Assembly (NCBI GenBank): GCA_002791075.1
Contig: PFWI01000240.1
Location: 1-6,094, forward strand
DNA length: 6,094 nt
Origin: a bacterium (Candidatus Ratteibacteria) CG_4_9_14_3_um_filter_41_21
GTDB lineage: Bacteria; Ratteibacteria; UBA8468
Reading direction: 5' to 3'
In this document: piece by piece, positions 1-5,152 of the stretch
Numbering within the stretch: position 1 is the stretch's first letter
How the letters are laid out: each line of letters opens with the position of its first letter
The notes under the pieces: model-generated
Database searches by the model: none
What the model was told of the DNA's origin: nothing
What the model saw: the letters and a program-made list of their open reading frames with translations, nothing else
Translations under genes and position numbers: made by a program

Positions 1-576
1 CCGGTACAAATTTCTACCGGAGCTTTCTATGTTGATAAATATGAAGTAACCAATGAGAATTATAAGAAATTTATTGATGCTACCGGCCATCGGCCGCCTA
101 AACATCCAGGCAAGAGTAAATATGATATCTGGCAGGGGAATGATTATCCGGCAGATTTGGCCAAACATCCGGTAGTCAATGTTTCCTGGGAAGATGCTGC
201 TGCTTATGCCAGGTGGAGCGGTAAGAGGTTGCCCTCTGAAATCGAATGGGAAAAGGCTGCTCGGGGAATCGATGGGAGGCTCTATCCCTGGGGAAACAAA
301 TTTGAGGAGAACAGATGCAACGCCGGTGCATTTGGAAGAAAGGGGACTTCTCCGGCAGGTAGTTACTCTAACGGCATTAGTCCTTATGGCTGTTTTGATA
401 TGGCGGGTAATGTCTGGGAATGGAGCTCCACCCTCTACGATACTAAACATAAATGGCATCTTGCCCGTGGTGGTAGTTGGGCTGATGGAGAGGGAGAAAT
501 TACTACAGTAGCAAGGAGTAATCCGATTACAGCAAGCCCTACTGGTGGTTTCCGTTGCGTAAAAGACATAGAATAA
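1..576 (+). CDS. SUMF1/FGE-sulfatase-fold domain protein, 3' part only
   Basis: The reading frame is open from the first base and ends with TAA at 574-576, so the N-terminus lies outside the window; 191 codons are visible. They cover most of one formylglycine-generating-enzyme-like (FGE-sulfatase, C-type-lectin-related) domain. Hallmarks in order are the opening FYVDKYEVTNENYKKF (9-24), HPVVNVSWEDAAAYARW (56-72), GKRLPSEIEWEKAARG (74-89), YPWGN (95-99), DMAGNVWEW (133-141), RGGSW (156-160) and the closing GFRC (183-186). True FGEs carry a catalytic cysteine pair shortly after the RGGS motif. Here that stretch (161-175) has no cysteine, so sulfatase activation is unlikely. Cysteine-less relatives occur in enzymes such as PvdO-type and EgtB-type proteins and as modules of larger surface or signalling proteins. 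The missing N-terminus could hold a signal peptide or another domain. The gap to aroD is 38 bp with no terminator seen, so co-transcription is plausible. Family call is firm; function is unknown. Confidence 0.9.
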   Translation, partial: PVQISTGAFYVDKYEVTNENYKKFIDATGHRPPKHPGKSKYDIWQGNDYPADLAKHPVVNVSWEDAAAYARWSGKRLPSEIEWEKAARGIDGRLYPWGNKFEENRCNAGAFGRKGTSPAGSYSNGISPYGCFDMAGNVWEWSSTLYDTKHKWHLARGGSWADGEGEITTVARSNPITASPTGGFRCVKDIE

Positions 577-614
577 CTCCAAATTTTCTATCTCCTACCC
601 TCTCATAAAGAAAA

Positions 615-1322
615 ATGATAAAGATTGGTAAAGTGAAGTTGGGTAAAACTCCTAAAATATGTTTAACTTTATGCAATATAAAAGATAGAAATTCTATAAA
701 AAAAGCAAAATTTCAAGGAGCGGATTTATTGGAATTAAGGATAGACCAATTCCAGAACCTTGACGAAAAAGATATTATTAAATTTATTAGAGGAATCAGA
801 AAAGGATGTTTACCCCTTATTGCGACTGTGCGGAGTAAGAGGGAAGGGGGAAGATGCTTATCCGACACTAAGCGACTCAGATTGTTTAAGGCGGTTATTC
901 CACTGGTAGATGCTGTTGATGTTGAATTAAGTTCTCGGAAGATTTTAAATGAGGTTGTAAAAAAAGCTCATCATCACCAAAAAATAGTTATTTTATCCTA
1001 CCATAATTTCAAAAAAACACCGGTAAATGAGGTATTGGAAAAAATCATTAAAAAGATAAAATCTCAGGGTGGAGACATTGTTAAAGTTTCCACTTTTGCG
1101 AAGAAGAAAGAGGATGTCATCCGACTTTTGGAAATTACCTTAAAATACAAAGATAAAAACATCATTGCTATTGCTATGGGAAAGATTGGCGCGGTTTCCC
1201 GCGTATTTTTCCCGTTTATCGGGTCTCTTCTCACCTACGGATACGTAGATACTCCTTCTGCTCCGGGACAGTTTTCCCTAAATGTTCTGCGCGAGGAGAT
1301 AAAGAGGTTTGATTCCGCATAG
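615..1322 (+). CDS. aroD: Type I 3-dehydroquinate dehydratase (shikimate pathway)
   Basis: This cytoplasmic enzyme converts 3-dehydroquinate to 3-dehydroshikimate, step three of chorismate and aromatic amino acid synthesis, through a Schiff base on a lysine. The 235-residue length fits a stand-alone type I enzyme (TIM barrel). Active-site residues are visible: E40 and R42 in LELRID, R73 in ATVRS followed by EGGR (77-80), general acid/base H130 in SYHNF, Schiff-base K157 in IVKVST, R196 in AVSRV, and S215 and Q219 in SAPGQ. The spacing H130 to K157 (27), R196 to S215 (19) and S215 to Q219 (4) matches the Salmonella enzyme's H143-K170 and R213-S232-Q236. The C-terminus stops after the barrel, so there is no aroE fusion. 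The ATG at 615 has only a weak AAAG-like sequence before it, but the next in-frame candidates would cut into the first beta strand. The downstream gene begins 5 bp after the stop. No other aro gene is in the window. Confidence 0.96.
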   Translation: MIKIGKVKLGKTPKICLTLCNIKDRNSIKKAKFQGADLLELRIDQFQNLDEKDIIKFIRGIRKGCLPLIATVRSKREGGRCLSDTKRLRLFKAVIPLVDAVDVELSSRKILNEVVKKAHHHQKIVILSYHNFKKTPVNEVLEKIIKKIKSQGGDIVKVSTFAKKKEDVIRLLEITLKYKDKNIIAIAMGKIGAVSRVFFPFIGSLLTYGYVDTPSAPGQFSLNVLREEIKRFDSA

Positions 1323-1327
1323 AAAAA

Positions 1328-1672
1328 ATGGAATTGAAAAAAATACCAGGAAGAAATGAGTATGGGACAGGTTGTTATCTGGAAGAAGGAAAAAGATATC
1401 GGGGGAAGATTATTCTGGATAATAAACTTTACCTTCAGGGAAAAGAAGATTTTGCGGAAACCTATATTCCTCTGGAAAAAATAGAAGCCGTCAGAATAGA
1501 AAGAAACCGGATAGAAATTAAAGTATATCCGTCCTTACTAACCGCCTACACTGCCACAATAGAGGGAAATGGGAAAGAATTAAAAAGATTGATTAAAGAC
1601 CTTGTTGTGAAGATCGGTCTTAAAAAGAGGTTTTTCAAGAGGGAATGGGTCGGAGAAATATATTCACGGTAG
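1328..1672 (+). CDS. Hypothetical basic protein, 114 aa, possibly PH-like fold
   Basis: I do not recognise this family. It starts 5 bp after the aroD stop and ends 22 bp before the uracil-DNA glycosylase start, which makes it a likely member of the same transcript and argues that it is real. The product is rich in lysine, arginine and glutamate, with no signal peptide or membrane segment, so it is probably cytoplasmic. The middle (about 25-80) alternates short hydrophobic and charged stretches that look like beta strands: GKIILDNKLYLQG, then YIPLEKIEAVRIE, then RIEIKVYP and YTATIEG. A helix (83-96) follows and then a basic end with WVGEIY. The strand run with an IPLEKIEAV-type segment, closed by a helix, resembles small PH-like or GRAM-like domains in outline, but this is inference from pattern only. 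No catalytic motif is visible. The coding call is good; function is unassigned. Confidence 0.8.
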   Translation: MELKKIPGRNEYGTGCYLEEGKRYRGKIILDNKLYLQGKEDFAETYIPLEKIEAVRIERNRIEIKVYPSLLTAYTATIEGNGKELKRLIKDLVVKIGLKKRFFKREWVGEIYSR

Positions 1673-1694
1673 TGGGGGTGGGGGGAATAGAAGT

Positions 1695-2345
1695 GTGGTT
1701 GTTATGGAAAAAAAAGAATGTTTAGAGGAACTTAAGAAAAAAGTAGAAAATTGCCGGAATTGTTCTTTGGGTCGTTCCAGAAAATACGTTGTTTTCGGAG
1801 AGGGCAATAGTGAAAGTAAGATTGTCTTTGTCGGGGAGGCACCGGGCTATTATGAAGACCAAGTAGGAAAACCATTTGTCGGGCAGGCCGGGAAACTATT
1901 GGATACTCTTTTAGCCGATATCGGACTTTCCCGCAGCAGCGTTTATATTGCCAATATCCTTAAGTGCCGGCCGCTGGGAAACCGCGACCCTTTACCCGAA
2001 GAGATTAATGCCTGCAAACCTTACCTGATGGAACAACTAAAGATTATTCAACCTTCCCTTATCTGCACTTTAGGTAGATTTGCCCTTATATCCATTTGCA
2101 ACAAATCGGTTTCCATTACTGCTGTCCATGGCAAACTCATTCAGGCAGAAACGTACAATATTTTTCCTCTTTACCATCCGGCAGCGGCTTTGCATCAACC
2201 AACTCTCCTGAAATCAATCAAGAGAGATTTTGCCGAATTAAAGGAAATAATCTCTAAACCTATGCCGAAAATAAAACCAGAGCCAAAAACAGAAATTAAG
2301 ATTCCCGAAAAGACCAATGTTCAGGAGCAAATGAAACTGTTCTAA
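1695..2345 (+). CDS. Uracil-DNA glycosylase, family 4 (Fe-S, UDGa type)
   Basis: This enzyme removes uracil from DNA to start base-excision repair of deaminated cytosine or misincorporated dUMP. Family 4 motifs are clear: GEAPGYYED (47-55), the VGQAG segment (62-66), ANILKCRP (86-93) and motif 2 HPAAAL (161-166). Four cysteines fit the [4Fe-4S] pattern: C20-x2-C23, then C91-x15-C107. C9 is extra. Length (216) is normal for the family including a tail. Residues 188-216 form a proline/lysine/glutamate-rich, probably disordered extension ending in QMKLF, which resembles the bacterial beta-clamp-binding pentapeptide (see findings). Two starts are possible: GTG at 1695 and ATG at 1704, three codons later. 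The G-rich run at 1674-1684, about 10 nt before the GTG, could pair with anti-SD CCUCC using G-U pairs and favours the GTG. The ATG gives an equally good protein. It sits in the plus-strand run after the 114-aa gene. Confidence 0.95.
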   Translation: MVVMEKKECLEELKKKVENCRNCSLGRSRKYVVFGEGNSESKIVFVGEAPGYYEDQVGKPFVGQAGKLLDTLLADIGLSRSSVYIANILKCRPLGNRDPLPEEINACKPYLMEQLKIIQPSLICTLGRFALISICNKSVSITAVHGKLIQAETYNIFPLYHPAAALHQPTLLKSIKRDFAELKEIISKPMPKIKPEPKTEIKIPEKTNVQEQMKLF

Positions 2346-2348
2346 CAA

Positions 2349-2378
2349 GTCATTGCGAGGCATAGCCGAAGCAATCTT
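2349..2378 (+). repeat. Imperfect palindromic interspersed-type repeat between genes
   Basis: The 33-bp gap between the glycosylase stop and the hydrolase start is almost entirely a hairpin-forming sequence. ATTGC (2352-2356) pairs with GCAAT (2371-2375), and inside it GGC (2359-2361) pairs with GCC (2365-2367) around an ATA loop. AAG (2347-2349) and CTT (2376-2378) can extend the base with a TC bulge. The form 'GTCATTGCGAGGC...GAAGCAATCT' is familiar to me as a short repeat scattered through many unrelated bacterial genomes, but that identification comes from memory. Only one copy is in the window, so its repeat status cannot be shown here. It runs up to the base before the hydrolase ATG and so forms that gene's entire immediate leader. 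Confidence 0.6.
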
Positions 2379-3302
2379 ATGAAATTCTGGAATTTATGGT
2401 GGGTGAGAATTGTTGTTGATTTAGCCATTATTCTGGCAGGTTTGGTTCTGGTTACGGTTTATCGCGCTTTATCTCCCCGGCATTTCCCCAATTCAATTAC
2501 TCCTGAGTCTTTTAATCTTTCTTATCAAGCGGCAACCTTTCCCGCCACCGATGGACTTCTTCTTTCCGGTTGGCTTCTATATTCCCCGAAGGCAATGACA
2601 ACAATTATCTGTTGCCACGGATATCCGGCGAATAAATCCGATATTCTACCGGCAGTTTCTTTCCTCTATCCTGATTTCAACCTCCTTCTTTTTGATTTTC
2701 GTGGGCATGGGGATAGCCCGGGAAGACTGGTAACCTTTGGTTTGCGGGAATCAAAGGATATTCTGGGAGCGGTCAATTATTTGAAGAAGCAACCAGGTTT
2801 AAAAAATTTACCAATAGGAATTTGGGGATATTCTTTGGGCGGAGCAGTAGCTTTGAAAAGTTGTACTCTAACTGAGGAAATAAGTGCAATTGTCACCGAT
2901 AGTACCTATGCTGACTTTCCCGAGATGGTCATTCAATATTATGGAAATTTTGGACCGTTTAAATATCTTTTAGGAATTCTGCCTGAGTTTTTAGGCAATC
3001 TTTTTCTTAAAGGAGGGCTTGCTTGCTTGAGTCCGGAAAATATTGTTAGTTTGGTAAAAATTCCTCTCCTTATTATCCATAGCGGCAATGATTCATTTGT
3101 TCCGGTAACCCATGCGCAAAGACTTTATCAAAGAGCGAACCAGCCTAAGGAACTCTTGATTCTTCCCGGAGAAGGTCATGGGGTAGGATTAACTGATGAG
3201 CATCAGAAAAAAATAACCGCATTTTTTAAGAAGTATTTGCTCGGGAAAATTTTGTCAGAAAAGCCGCAGACATCCCCACAATCAAGAGAAGGACGCCGCT
3301 AA
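2379..3302 (+). CDS. Membrane-anchored alpha/beta hydrolase (serine hydrolase)
   Basis: The product is a 307-residue alpha/beta-hydrolase of the BAAT/esterase/peptidase S9-like type; its substrate cannot be read from sequence. The N-terminus has one hydrophobic helix (about 8-28) after a short aromatic/basic start, suggesting a membrane anchor with the enzyme domain probably outside the cytoplasm. Domain landmarks are HGYP (80-83, oxyanion loop), FDFRGHGDSPG (105-115), nucleophile S152 in GYSLGG, acid D238 in HSGNDSFVPV, and H267 in GEGHG. The triad order and spacing are canonical. The fold should end near KYLLG (285-289); the last 18 residues are polar and basic and are encoded in DNA that also encodes the C-terminus of the opposing transporter. 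The ATG at 2379 has no clear Shine-Dalgarno, because the upstream bases belong to a palindromic repeat. It is probably the last gene of the plus-strand run. Confidence 0.93.
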   Translation: MKFWNLWWVRIVVDLAIILAGLVLVTVYRALSPRHFPNSITPESFNLSYQAATFPATDGLLLSGWLLYSPKAMTTIICCHGYPANKSDILPAVSFLYPDFNLLLFDFRGHGDSPGRLVTFGLRESKDILGAVNYLKKQPGLKNLPIGIWGYSLGGAVALKSCTLTEEISAIVTDSTYADFPEMVIQYYGNFGPFKYLLGILPEFLGNLFLKGGLACLSPENIVSLVKIPLLIIHSGNDSFVPVTHAQRLYQRANQPKELLILPGEGHGVGLTDEHQKKITAFFKKYLLGKILSEKPQTSPQSREGRR

Positions 3303-4419
3303 AGATAAATGGGACTTGAATGGTAAAAAGGGAAGCGAGGACTCCTCCGATAATAGGACCTAAGGCAGCGCCTGCCGCAGAGATACTGGCTGAAATCCCG
3401 AAGGTCTTGCCCACATCCTTTCGGGGGGTGTTTAAATTAATCATGGCGTTTACGGTGGGTATTACCCCTCCTATCGCAAGACCAAAGGCAACCCGGTACC
3501 AGAGGAGTTGGCCAATATTTCTGGCGAACGACTGAAAAATACAGAAAATTCCGGCAAAGATAACCGAGAAAATCAAAATCTTTTTATAATCAAGTTTATC
3601 GCTGAACTTACCAATAGTTACCGCGGCAAAAGCGCTAACAATTCCCGAAACCGCTAAGATAAATCCGGTAGTGGAGGCAAGGTGAGCCGAGAGGGATGAT
3701 AATTTCTGCACAAAGAGTGGAAATATAGGAACAACAATTGTTCCGGCTAATTGAATAAGAAAAAGAATGGCTAAAATGCTTAAAAAATTGTTTTGTAAAG
3801 AAAACTTTCTTCTCGGTCTTTTCTCTTTTTTTTGAGGAATTTCGGAAGAAATGAACTTCTCTTTCACGCCAAAAAGCACCATAATTCCGGCAGTAAAGAT
3901 TATTGCTCCGGCCACAAAAAATGAGGTTTTGTATCCCCAAAAATCGGCGGCTAATCCCCCAATCCAGGGTCCAATGGAAGCACCGGTAAAAACAGAAGTC
4001 TGCATTAAACCAAGACCAAAACCAGACCTTTCCCGGGGAATAGCAGATGCTACCAGAGCAATGGCAGCGGTGATGGTTCCGGTGAAAAGGCCTTGGATCA
4101 ACCGCAGCCAGAGAAGTTGCTGGACATTTTTTGCCAATCCCATCAAAATCACTAAAATGCCCCCGGCAAGCATTGCCCTTTCCACCATGATTTTTCTGCC
4201 AAATCTATCGGCCAGTATTCCCCAGATGGGAGCGGAAACAATCAGTCCTAATGCGGGAGCAGTTGTTAGAAGCCCGGCCCAGATTGCTACCTGACCCATA
4301 TCCTTGATTCCCAATTCCTGAATGTAAAAGGGAAGGAAGGGGAAAACGAAGGAGAAACCAAGCATAGCAATAGTTTCTGCAATCCAGGTAATATAGAGTG
4401 TTTTTTTCCACGGTTCCAT
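3226..4419 (-). CDS. MFS transporter, drug-efflux (DHA1) type, 12 membrane helices
   Basis: This is an inner-membrane proton-coupled antiporter of the major facilitator superfamily. Its 397 residues fit 12 helices in two six-helix halves, split by a basic cytoplasmic loop (about 187-210, KKEKRPRRK). The start MEPWKKTLY leads straight into helix 1, which supports ATG at 4417-4419. Motif A between helices 2 and 3 is complete (GILADRFGRK, 67-76). RLIQG (106-110) matches the motif B region in helix 4. GASIGPWIGG (146-155) is the motif C antiporter signature in helix 5. The second half repeats the pattern with GKFSDKLDYKK (270-280) and GPIIGG (354-359). Motif C and size point to DHA1-type efflux (the MdtG/YfmO/TetA neighbourhood), but the substrate cannot be named. 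It faces the plus-strand run tail-to-tail, overlapping the hydrolase by 77 bp. No Shine-Dalgarno is visible upstream, only an A/T palindrome at 4419-4432. Confidence 0.95.
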   Translation of the reverse strand: MEPWKKTLYITWIAETIAMLGFSFVFPFLPFYIQELGIKDMGQVAIWAGLLTTAPALGLIVSAPIWGILADRFGRKIMVERAMLAGGILVILMGLAKNVQQLLWLRLIQGLFTGTITAAIALVASAIPRERSGFGLGLMQTSVFTGASIGPWIGGLAADFWGYKTSFFVAGAIIFTAGIMVLFGVKEKFISSEIPQKKEKRPRRKFSLQNNFLSILAILFLIQLAGTIVVPIFPLFVQKLSSLSAHLASTTGFILAVSGIVSAFAAVTIGKFSDKLDYKKILIFSVIFAGIFCIFQSFARNIGQLLWYRVAFGLAIGGVIPTVNAMINLNTPRKDVGKTFGISASISAAGAALGPIIGGVLASLFTIQVPFIFSGVLLLIVGMSAAFLTKFSRANTS

Positions 4420-4450
4420 TTTTTATAAAAAAGTGGTGTTTATTGGACGA

Positions 4451-4494
4451 AATCCGAACCCATTTTGAGCAAAATCCAGAGGATTTTGCGGATT
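4451..4494 (+). repeat. Hairpin with 9-bp perfect stem
   Basis: GCAAAATCC (4469-4477) and GGATTTTGC (4481-4489) are perfect inverted copies around an AGA loop. An outer pair, AATCCG (4451-4456) and CGGATT (4489-4494), brackets them and shares one base. It lies 32 bp before the transporter start on the other strand and could fold in its 5' leader or in a plus-strand RNA. There is no T-run on either side, so it does not look like a terminator. Confidence 0.6.
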
Positions 4495-4505
4495 GAATCC
4501 CGCCC

Positions 4506-4663
4506 AGCGTTTCCGTTCGCCTCCGCTTCGCTACGGCGGCAAGCAAAACAGAAAAATTTTCTTTACATTTTTTTATTCGCGCGCCGCCAAAATTTTTTTC
4601 AATTAAGGAAACGAAAATGTTTCTGTTTTGCCTTCCTGCTGACGCAGGAATTGCGGAAACGCT
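4506..4663. repeat. Nested long palindrome able to fold as a branched structure
   Basis: An outer 10-bp perfect inverted repeat (AGCGTTTCCG at 4506-4515, CGGAAACGCT at 4654-4663) encloses a longer inner one. The inner arms, 4543-4566 and 4608-4631, pair at 21 of 24 positions, starting with the perfect 12-mer GCAAAACAGAAA. Between outer and inner arms each side holds its own hairpin: 4519-4525 with 4534-4540 (6 of 7 pairs) on the left, and TTCCTGC/GCAGGAA (4633-4639/4644-4650, perfect, loop TGAC) on the right. Together they could form a four-way-junction fold in RNA or a branched cruciform in DNA. The A/T- and G/C-rich patches make any protein reading unlikely. Identity is unknown: a structured RNA, a palindromic mobile relic or a protein-binding site are all possible. 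Confidence 0.6.
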
Positions 4664-4674
4664 TTCCCACCCCA

Positions 4675-4748
4675 TTCCGCCTTCGGCGGAAAGCAGGCGG
4701 GCAAAAATTCCTTCCCCCAGACCCCCTTCCTTTTTGCCCGCTTGCTTT
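4675..4748 (+). repeat. Two stacked stem-loops with a homopyrimidine mirror-repeat loop
   Basis: The first hairpin is TTCCGCC (4675-4681) with GGCGGAA (4685-4691), perfect, with a TTC loop. Directly after it, 4692-4707 pairs with 4731-4746, including the perfect 11-bp GCGGGCAAAAA/TTTTTGCCCGC and one G-U pair at 4696/4742. The 23-nt loop of this second stem is nearly all pyrimidine and is a mirror repeat: TTCCTTCCCCC (4708-4718), AGA, CCCCCTTCC (4722-4730), with the symmetry continuing into the stem to 4732. No open frame here resembles a protein. Confidence 0.6.
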
Positions 4749-4770
4749 CGGGCTTCGCCCGAATTTTTTT
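4747..4770 (+). terminator. Intrinsic terminator reading rightward
   Basis: TTCGGGC (4747-4753) and GCCCGAA (4757-4763) form a perfect 7-bp GC-rich stem with a TTC loop, followed at once by seven T (4764-4770). This is the classic rho-independent shape and it works only in the plus direction, since no T-run follows the stem on the minus strand. The nearest plus-strand gene upstream ends at 3302 with a minus-strand gene in between. It therefore either ends an unseen plus-strand RNA or stops read-through before the XRE-radC unit. Confidence 0.7.
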
Positions 4771-4796
4771 CGGCGGCGGGGCTATTATAATTTATA

Positions 4797-4832
4797 GTCG
4801 CCCTTGTTCCACTCCACCCATACGCGGGCGAC
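4797..4832. repeat. 7-bp perfect inverted repeat upstream of the XRE promoter
   Basis: GTCGCCC (4797-4803) and GGGCGAC (4826-4832) are perfect inverted copies separated by 22 nt. They lie about 24 bp before the -35 element of the predicted promoter. It could be a stem-loop of the preceding structured block or a regulator-binding site; nothing decides between these. Confidence 0.4.
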
Positions 4833-4856
4833 ACAAAGGAACTCCCTGAAAATCTC

Positions 4857-4885
4857 TTTACATTTTGGAAATAATTTTGTATCAT
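4857..4885 (+). promoter_or_regulatory. Sigma70-like promoter of the XRE-radC unit
   Basis: TTTACA (4857-4862) and TATCAT (4880-4885) are each one base from consensus and lie exactly 17 bp apart. Transcription would start near 4892, giving a leader of about 45 nt before the XRE ATG. The surrounding DNA is A/T-rich, as expected of a promoter, though that also raises the chance of a false match. Confidence 0.5.
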
Positions 4886-4915
4886 AGTTATAGATGAGGA
4901 TTACTCTATACATAC

Positions 4916-4939
4916 ATACTATTATTTTGATACTATAAT
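4916..4939. promoter_or_regulatory. Direct repeat at the XRE start, possible operator
   Basis: ATACTATTAT (4916-4925) and ATACTATAAT (4930-4939) match at 9 of 10 positions, 14 bp apart, the second overlapping the XRE start codon. Small XRE regulators often repress their own operon, so these could be operator half-sites. Most XRE operators are inverted rather than direct repeats, and the region is A/T-rich, so this is weak. Confidence 0.25.
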
Positions 4940-5150
4940 GTCAAGAGAGATTTCACAAATAGGAAAAAACCTAAAAAAGTTAAGGAAACAAAAGGGCTTA
5001 TCACAAGACCGGCTTTCTAAATTGGCTGATATTTCTTATAACACAGTGATAAAGTTAGAGTCGGGCGGTATTACCAACCCGTCAATTGACACACTTCAAA
5101 AATTAACCAAAGCCCTTAATGTTTCTGTTGATGACTTATTGAAATTCTAA
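4938..5150 (+). CDS. Small XRE-family helix-turn-helix regulator
   Basis: The 70-residue product is essentially one Cro/C1-type HTH domain with nothing added, a stand-alone DNA-binding repressor type. IGKNLKKLRKQKGLSQ (8-23) makes helix 1 and leads into the HTH. Helix 2 is SQDRLSKLA (22-30), the turn is DIS, and recognition helix 3 is SYNTVIKLE (33-41). NPSIDTLQKLTKALNVSVDDLL (47-68) supplies helices 4 and 5. It is probably a dimer that binds DNA near its own promoter. The ATG at 4938 fits the domain start exactly but has no Shine-Dalgarno. Its stop lies 2 bp before the radC ATG, so the two are almost certainly co-transcribed and possibly translationally coupled. Such regulators commonly control island, prophage or restriction-modification genes. 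What this one controls beyond its own operon is not visible. Confidence 0.93.
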   Translation: MSREISQIGKNLKKLRKQKGLSQDRLSKLADISYNTVIKLESGGITNPSIDTLQKLTKALNVSVDDLLKF

Positions 5151-5152
5151 CC

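Noticed and set aside
3851..4294. Plus-strand open frame of 147 residues opposite the transporter
   Set aside because: It is the antisense of clear transmembrane MFS sequence; its proline/alanine-rich product is typical of an antisense shadow.
4786..4791. TATAAT as a -10 element
   Set aside because: A perfect hexamer, but no -35-like sequence lies 16-18 bp upstream, where the terminator T-run and GGCGGC sit. The 4857-4885 pair is better.
4465..4797. Plus-strand open frame of 110 residues in the hairpin region
   Set aside because: The product is F/R/K-rich low complexity produced by the palindromes and T-runs, with no recognisable domain and no ribosome-binding site.
4451..4832. CRISPR array or integron attC array
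   Set aside because: The hairpins differ in sequence, there are no regularly spaced identical repeats, and no cas or integrase gene is present.
4205..4885. Minus-strand open frame of 226 residues across the gap
   Set aside because: It runs through the hairpin cluster and into the transporter in another frame, and its composition (G/K/E/S-rich, no domain) follows the palindromes. It is a shadow frame.
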